From Nansenia antarctica (lineage: Eukaryota > Chordata > Actinopteri > Argentiniformes > Microstomatidae), in contig OZ022341.1 of assembly GCA_963989245.1 (NCBI GenBank), positions 57,789,128 through 57,853,127 of the forward strand: a stretch of 64,000 nt of DNA, read 5' to 3'. The position numbers were made by a program, and so were the translations under genes. The notes under the pieces were generated by a model, which worked only from the letters and a program-made list of their open reading frames with translations, was not told where the DNA came from and searched no databases. Positions 58,701 to 64,000 of the stretch are shown in pieces; the first letter of the stretch is position 1, and every line of letters starts with the position of its first letter.

Positions 58701-59768
58701 GACAGTAAACGGGACACCTTTGCTGATTGACAAAAACGACCAATAATTTCACAGCAACATGACAAATAAAGTAGCATACCAATTTGAGGAAGTGAGTGAC
58801 ACTTCAACGTTTCATATGAATTAAATCGCTTATGCGTTTTCTGAAAAAGTAAATAAGTATAATTTACCACACAAAATGCATGTACAGCTTCACCCAGTTT
58901 GCTTGATGTTGACAATTAATTTAAATATTAGTGTTTTAAAAATCCTTTAAATCCCCATTGCACTGGCATTAGATTACACCATCCTGTGTCGACTGAATGA
59001 TGACAGGCGGGTGCACAACGTGCTCTCTGAGAGACTCTGACATTTGCAGCTATATGAGTTACTCGGTTACAGATTATTGAACAAGTGTTCTACTGTTTCC
59101 TAATGCACACTTCATTAAATTATTAAACTTAACTTAACAAAATTAGGTGAATTATATTTTATTGCCAGTGTGTGTCGGTCTATGCTGATAATGTGGGCTA
59201 TCTGTCAGCCTACAGCTCTGTAAAACAGTCCGCCACTTGTCTATGAATTCTATGACAGGAACTATTCATTATGGCATTGTTCTGTCTGTGTTATATCCTC
59301 CGGCAACAGCTGGCTAACAGTGAACTCACATTGCCCATCCCTAATGGGTATTCCAACACATATTTGTAATATTTATATCCTCTTTTTTAGGATAATCAAC
59401 CATATTATTAGATAATTTGGTCAAAATAATATTCATGTTTGTATCATGGTAAATAGTACACACAATTTAAGGGTTCTAAACTACTGGAGAGAAAAAAACG
59501 GATCTAAATTGGCTGTTCATAGATTGATAGAATAGAATAGAATAGATAGATAGAATGATATTAATGCATATTTGATTGAAATGAAATGATAGGAGTCAGG
59601 TTTTTCAAATTAGTATTGTTTATAACTGTTCAGTTTCATAGATTCTGGTAGCATTTAGACATTTCTCTTGTCCAATATTATGGCTTTAACATCTCCACAA
59701 ACATTCTCACAATGTTGTAGGTTAACCAGAGTTCATCTTAGACTTCAGTATTCACCGCAGACACCGTC
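55761..59768. other. Intergenic DNA upstream of cnr1
   Basis: No coding exon is recognised. In other vertebrates cnr1 has non-coding 5' exons, and one may lie here. A donor-like gaag/gtaaat occurs at 58375-58376 after a purine-rich stretch (58060-58150), but nothing proves it. Possible acceptors just before the coding start are gttgtag (ends 59730), cttcag (ends 59748) and caccgcag (ends 59760). A short (aatag)n run lies at 59529-59555. Confidence 0.45.
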
Positions 59769-61169
59769 ATGAAGTCTGTGCTGGATGGTGTGGCAGACAC
59801 CACCTTCCGGACCATAACCTCTGGGCTACAGTATTTGGGCTCCAATGATGCCAGCTATGACGATGCCACCATCGATGCTGACTTCACCAAGGGTGGATTC
59901 GCATTCCAGAAGCCTCTCTCTGCCTTCCGCAGTAACTCTTTCCCAGACAAGGTGCCTGCAGACGAGGAGCTCATCCTCAAGGGCATTCCATTCTACCCCA
60001 CTAATGCCACAGACATGTTTGGCAACAGGAGCACCTTTGGAGATGAGGGTATCCAGTGTGGGGAGAACTTTGTGGACATGGAGTGCTTCATGATCCTAAC
60101 CCCCAGCCAGCAGCTTGCTGTGGCGGTGATGTCACTAACTCTGGGCACCTTCACGGTGCTGGAGAACCTGGTAGTGCTGTGTGTGATCATCCAATCACGC
60201 ACCCTGCGCTGTCGACCCTCCTACCACTTCATAGGCAGCCTGGCTATAGCTGACCTGCTGGGCAGTGTCATCTTTGTCTACAGCTTTCTGGACTTCCATG
60301 TTTTCCACAGGAAGGACAGCCCCACAATTTTTCTGTTCAAGCTAGGCGGCGTCATTGCTTCGTTCACTGCCTCTGTAGGGAGTCTTTTCCTCACGGCTAT
60401 TGACCGCTACATCTCCATACACAGGCCACTGGCCTACAGGCGCATCGTCACACGGACCAAGGCTGTCATCGCCTTCTGTGTGATGTGGACTATTTCCATT
60501 GTCATTGCGGTACTCCCTCTGCTGGGCTGGAACTGCAAGAGACTCAACTCTGTGTGCTCAGACCTCTTCCCGCTGATCGATGAGAAATACTTGATGTTCT
60601 GGATTGGGTTGACTAGTGTGCTGGTTATGTTTATAATCTATGCCTATATGTACATCCTGTGGAAGGCACACCATCATGCAGTGCGTATGCTGAGCCGCAC
60701 CTCCCAGAAAAGCCTAGTGGTGTACTCTGCAGATGGGACTAAGGTGCAGACCACACGCCCTGAGCAGACACGCATGGACATCCGTCTGGCCAAGACCCTG
60801 GTGCTCATCCTGGTAGTGCTGGTCATCTGCTGGGGCCCTGTGCTAGCCATCATGGTCTATGACCTCTTCTGGAAGATGGATGATGATATCAAGACAGTAT
60901 TCGCCTTCTGCAGCATGCTCTGTCTGCTCAACTCTACAGTCAACCCAATCATCTACGCCCTGAGGAGCAAGGACCTGCGACATGCCTTCCTCAGTTCCTG
61001 CCAGGCGTGCAGGGGCAGCGCCCAACAGCTAGACAATAGCCTGGAGTCTGACTGCCAGAACAGGCATATCGCTGCCAACAGGGCTGCAGAGAGCTGTGTG
61101 AAGACAACTGTGAAAATAGCCAAAGTGACCATGTCTGTCTCCACTGAGACCTCTGCAGAAGCTGTCTAA
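59769..61169 (+). CDS. cnr1: Cannabinoid receptor 1 (CB1), G protein-coupled receptor
   Basis: Complete 466-codon, intronless coding sequence. CB1 is a plasma-membrane class A receptor, mainly presynaptic, that binds endocannabinoids and couples to Gi/o. The start MKSVLDGVADTTFRTIT matches the conserved CB1 N-terminus, which fixes the ATG. The extracellular tail (1-115) has sequons at Asn79 and Asn86. Seven membrane segments follow. Landmarks: Asp162 (TM2 sodium site), Lys191 in FLFKLGG (TM3, ligand contact in mammals), DRY at 212-214, the Cys256/Cys263 loop pair in ECL2 (as in mammalian CB1), CWGP at 354-357 in TM6 and NPIIY at 392-396. The tail has Cys411 and Cys414 (candidate palmitoylation) and ends STETSAEAV, as CB1 does. 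From memory human CB1 is 472 aa, so the length is normal; differences concentrate at residues 25-95. Some fish keep two CB1 paralogues; the window cannot say which this is. Confidence 0.98.
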   Translation: MKSVLDGVADTTFRTITSGLQYLGSNDASYDDATIDADFTKGGFAFQKPLSAFRSNSFPDKVPADEELILKGIPFYPTNATDMFGNRSTFGDEGIQCGENFVDMECFMILTPSQQLAVAVMSLTLGTFTVLENLVVLCVIIQSRTLRCRPSYHFIGSLAIADLLGSVIFVYSFLDFHVFHRKDSPTIFLFKLGGVIASFTASVGSLFLTAIDRYISIHRPLAYRRIVTRTKAVIAFCVMWTISIVIAVLPLLGWNCKRLNSVCSDLFPLIDEKYLMFWIGLTSVLVMFIIYAYMYILWKAHHHAVRMLSRTSQKSLVVYSADGTKVQTTRPEQTRMDIRLAKTLVLILVVLVICWGPVLAIMVYDLFWKMDDDIKTVFAFCSMLCLLNSTVNPIIYALRSKDLRHAFLSSCQACRGSAQQLDNSLESDCQNRHIAANRAAESCVKTTVKIAKVTMSVSTETSAEAV

Positions 61170-62998
61170 TTGGTCATGTCACAGTGAAACTGTGTAACCC
61201 AACACCCATCACCTAATATTGCCATAAAACCTTCCTAACATGAAAAAGGAGAATTGCTCCTCAAGAAGGTTGTGAATTACAAAAAAAAATGCTTTAGCAG
61301 TTCATTACTTAATTATTCTACATTTATGAAGTGTGCCAGTAAATAGTGTTTTAGTGCCAAAGTGCCAAATTGCTTATTAAAGTTGATAGAGACAGGATGG
61401 ACTCAAAATGTGTTAGTATCTAAGACTATCTAAGACTGTGATAGTCTGCTGTTGGACATAGACTTCATGATATCAAACTGTATACTGTTGGTGAATTCAT
61501 GAAGGCGTAGTATATTTTTGTACTGTGAATTCAGGTTCTGAAACAATGATCTTCATTTATGGGATAAGGGGCTACTGAAGTTTTGAATTCAAAATATGTT
61601 TTAATATGTTATTAAGATGTCAGTGTGTGTACCATAAAGGCGATACATCTTTGAGCAGTAAGACTTCATGTACAAATATGTGTTGTGTGAGGCGTTGAAA
61701 TTCATTTCCATGAGCAGCATAAAGACGATAGAATATTGGGTCTATTTTTTACACATTCATTACTAATGACCCAACGGAGGAACTTGTATTATTATTATTA
61801 GTATTAGTAGTAGTAGTATTATATTGAATGTTTGAGACTGGAAATCATTATCATCAAATGAAGAACAGAGAATTTGATTGAAAACTGAAATTCAACTGAT
61901 TGAATTTGATTGAAAGCCCTGATTGAAAAGATGTATTTGAAGCCACCCAAGACCTGACACCTAATCTGCTTTGAATGTTAATAGAATGTCAACCCGAAAC
62001 ATTATATGGCATATGTGTTTACTGAGCCATAATCTCAATGGCTATCTGTAAGGTAGGTACTGGTACTGTACAAAGAAGGATACACTGAGATGTATTCTGC
62101 CTTTCACGTTTCTCTGGCAATGTGTTCGTTATAGTGCTATGTTTTCTTTTCTTTCTTTTTTAATCAATGTTTACCAAACAATTGTATAGACAGTGTTACT
62201 GTAATGCATTTCACAACAAACAGTTGAGCTTCAACCAACATAATATACAATGTACATTACAGCCAAAGGTTGAGCACTGTTCATGAGAATGGAATCTGGT
62301 TGCAGTAAGCTGGCCACTGTACTGTAATCTTAAACTACATGTGGTGGATTGAATTCAGCTGCATTTATCAAGTGGATTCATTGAATATGTTAATAGTGAT
62401 AACCTTGCGACGTCATAAAACCTTTTCAGCCTAACCCTGTCATTAAGTTGTTTCAGTAATCGTAATCATAACTGCAATATCAAATGTTTTTTTATATATA
62501 AGAAGACAAACGCTTTCCTAGAGCCGGCCTGGAGCAGAGCTTTTGGATGAATTAAAAAACTAAGATAGCTCTCCTATCAGTTTACAATGACTGCAGTTCA
62601 TTTCTATGAGGGGGAAAAAAGCTTTTCATTAGCTGACAAATTGTTAGAATAGAAGTTATACTGTGTATGGATTTTATGGAAAACTGATGAGCCTCTACAG
62701 TGTTTATGAAAAATGTCATTTTCAATTATAGGATTTAATCTAGAAAATATCACTCAGTTAGCACAATTGTTCTATAGACATTTTATCTTGGTGTTACAAT
62801 ATTCTGACAGCTGATTACCAGTATATGCTTTTCTGCCGCTTGTATTGTTGAGTGTTGGAGATCAAATGTCAACTGTCAAGTGGCTTCTGTACAGTGATGG
62901 CATATAAGGAGTCTGTGGGAGGGAAATCATACGATTCAAGTGTGTTCGTATTGCAATGTATTGTTTTCAAGCTTTTGAATAAAGGCACAGCTGGTTAT
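61170..62998 (+). other. cnr1: cnr1 3' untranslated region (likely)
   Basis: About 1.8 kb of AT-rich non-coding sequence after the TAA, with no other gene. AATAAA at 62978-62983 followed by a T/GT-rich stretch (tgttgtttattc) marks the likely 3' end. An earlier ATTAAA at 61376-61381 could give a short form. A TTA/TAG trinucleotide run lies at 61789-61820. Confidence 0.65.
62978..62983 (+). terminator. cnr1: Poly(A) signal AATAAA for cnr1
   Basis: The canonical hexamer with a GT-rich downstream element within 40 bases. It is the best candidate for the cnr1 transcript end. Confidence 0.6.
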
Positions 62999-63372
62999 CA
63001 TTTATTCTACCCGTGTTGTTTATTCGACGAATGACATTCTATGACATAAGCTGCTAGAAAGAAGTCGAACACACCCACACACAACCACAGCTGTAAAGGT
63101 GAATGTAAAGATACCATATAGCTCTTCAAACCAATTAAGTCACGACAAATCAGTGATCACTCACTCCAAGGATGGAAGGAAAGGTGTATAGTATAGTATT
63201 TTCTAAGTTTGTGAACAGAGGAGAATCTATTTGGTCAGAGGGAGTCTTTCCTGAAGCAGTATTGCCCTCTTAAGGTCGATGTATGCAACAACACTGCTGC
63301 CCCTACTGCCCCAGTCTCACATAGTGATGCTTTGGGATGTTGACATCAAAGTTATAGTTGGGAACAGTTGTA

Positions 63373-63458
63373 ATGATTAGATTACGGGTTTCTCACTTGC
63401 TTACAAGGTAGCCACCACACCACGAGTGAGAAAAGTGAGAAACCCTTAATATAATCAT
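63373..63458. repeat. 86-nt imperfect hairpin
   Basis: Arms of 26 bases (63373-63398 and 63433-63458) pair with two mismatches around gggtttctcactt and aagtgagaaaccc. The loop is 34 bases and itself contains gagtgagaa, a partial copy of the right arm. It could be a small MITE or a structured RNA; I do not recognise it. Confidence 0.7.
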
Positions 63459-64000
63459 ACAAAATGTAAATGTGAATATAAATGTACAATATTTGGGGGT
63501 TTTACTCATCCACATACAGCACCCAGAGGCCTGTGATATGTCTCAGTAAGACATGATACAGCCAATAGGATGGTCGTTATGAAAAGTAATGTATATCTGT
63601 ATGATTTCCATTCATTTTAAAATGAAATGCCCCTTGATTTTGAAGAATTTGTGCTAATCAATGCTGCTCGAAATAGTATACATTTATGTATCAAATGTGT
63701 GCCGTTTGCATGTAAAAATGTCACTCCAGATCCGAGTTGGCTGGGACCGGAATAGTAAAGGTACATTTGCTCCATTATTAAAATGTTTGTTTGTGTGACC
63801 CATTATTCTATAGACTATAGTATGCGTTTTACAGTGTGGCTTTATGTTCAACTCTCATCCTTGATTTTAAAAAAGCCCACTCTTTCAAGGCGAAATATGG
63901 GATTGGTAGGCTACATTCTTTTTTTTCCTTTTTTTTACTTTCAAATTAATGATACAGCCATAACTTTTCAAGAATATAACTTGAATTTAGTTCAACTGTC
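63459..64000. other. Downstream intergenic DNA, nothing recognised
   Basis: No gene, RNA or repeat supported up to the window end. Poly-T runs lie near 63920-63940. Confidence 0.5.

Overview
This is a teleost fish genomic window. It carries the 3' part of the mRNA-capping enzyme gene rngtt followed by the cannabinoid receptor gene cnr1, both on the + strand. Everything else is intron, intergenic DNA, transposable elements and microsatellites. Evidence for a fish: the cnr1 protein is clearly a vertebrate CB1 receptor, genes are split by GT-AG introns, and the repeats are a typical teleost mix (Tc1/mariner, hAT and their MITEs, L1-like and L2/Rex1-like LINEs, tRNA-derived SINEs, abundant CT and GT microsatellites). 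The species cannot be named from the sequence. The order rngtt then cnr1 on one strand matches what I recall of human 6q15, so it looks like conserved vertebrate synteny.

Layout. 1-2572: decayed L1-like LINE, minus strand, cut by the window edge. 2573-12378: rngtt intron or upstream DNA with a Tc1 copy, two SINEs, a 328-bp near-perfect palindromic MITE and a LINE tail. 12379-38729: the last five recognisable coding exons of rngtt (12379-12447, 25473-25573, 33607-33673, 37818-37941, 38569-38729). They encode guanylyltransferase motifs IV, V and VI and the C-terminus in one continuous frame of 173 codons plus stop. The introns hold a Tc1 copy split by an L2-type LINE (15154-18072), a 30-bp minisatellite, a hAT MITE, a 57-bp minisatellite, a Tc1 copy split by a hAT element (28245-31452), and an 860-bp inverted-repeat element. 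38730-59768: intergenic, with another L2-type LINE, a 76-nt near-perfect hairpin (42920-42995) and a deep transposon nest (49253-55760). 59769-61169: intact intronless cnr1 coding sequence, 466 aa, with a 3'UTR to an AATAAA near 62978. A second imperfect hairpin lies at 63373-63458.

The most striking structure is the nest. An L2/Rex1-type LINE is split by a hAT element. That hAT is split by a second copy of its own family in the opposite orientation, and the second copy is split by a solo LTR. Each of the three inner insertions is marked by a target-site duplication. The whole may itself lie inside an older element with CCCAGCAAGCAC ends.

The two host genes have unrelated jobs: nuclear mRNA 5' capping, and endocannabinoid signalling at the plasma membrane. 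I see no sign that they work together beyond being old neighbours. I found no bacterial-type operon, CRISPR array or new defence system. The novelty here is transposon architecture, a TG tract abutting a splice acceptor, and unassigned hairpins.
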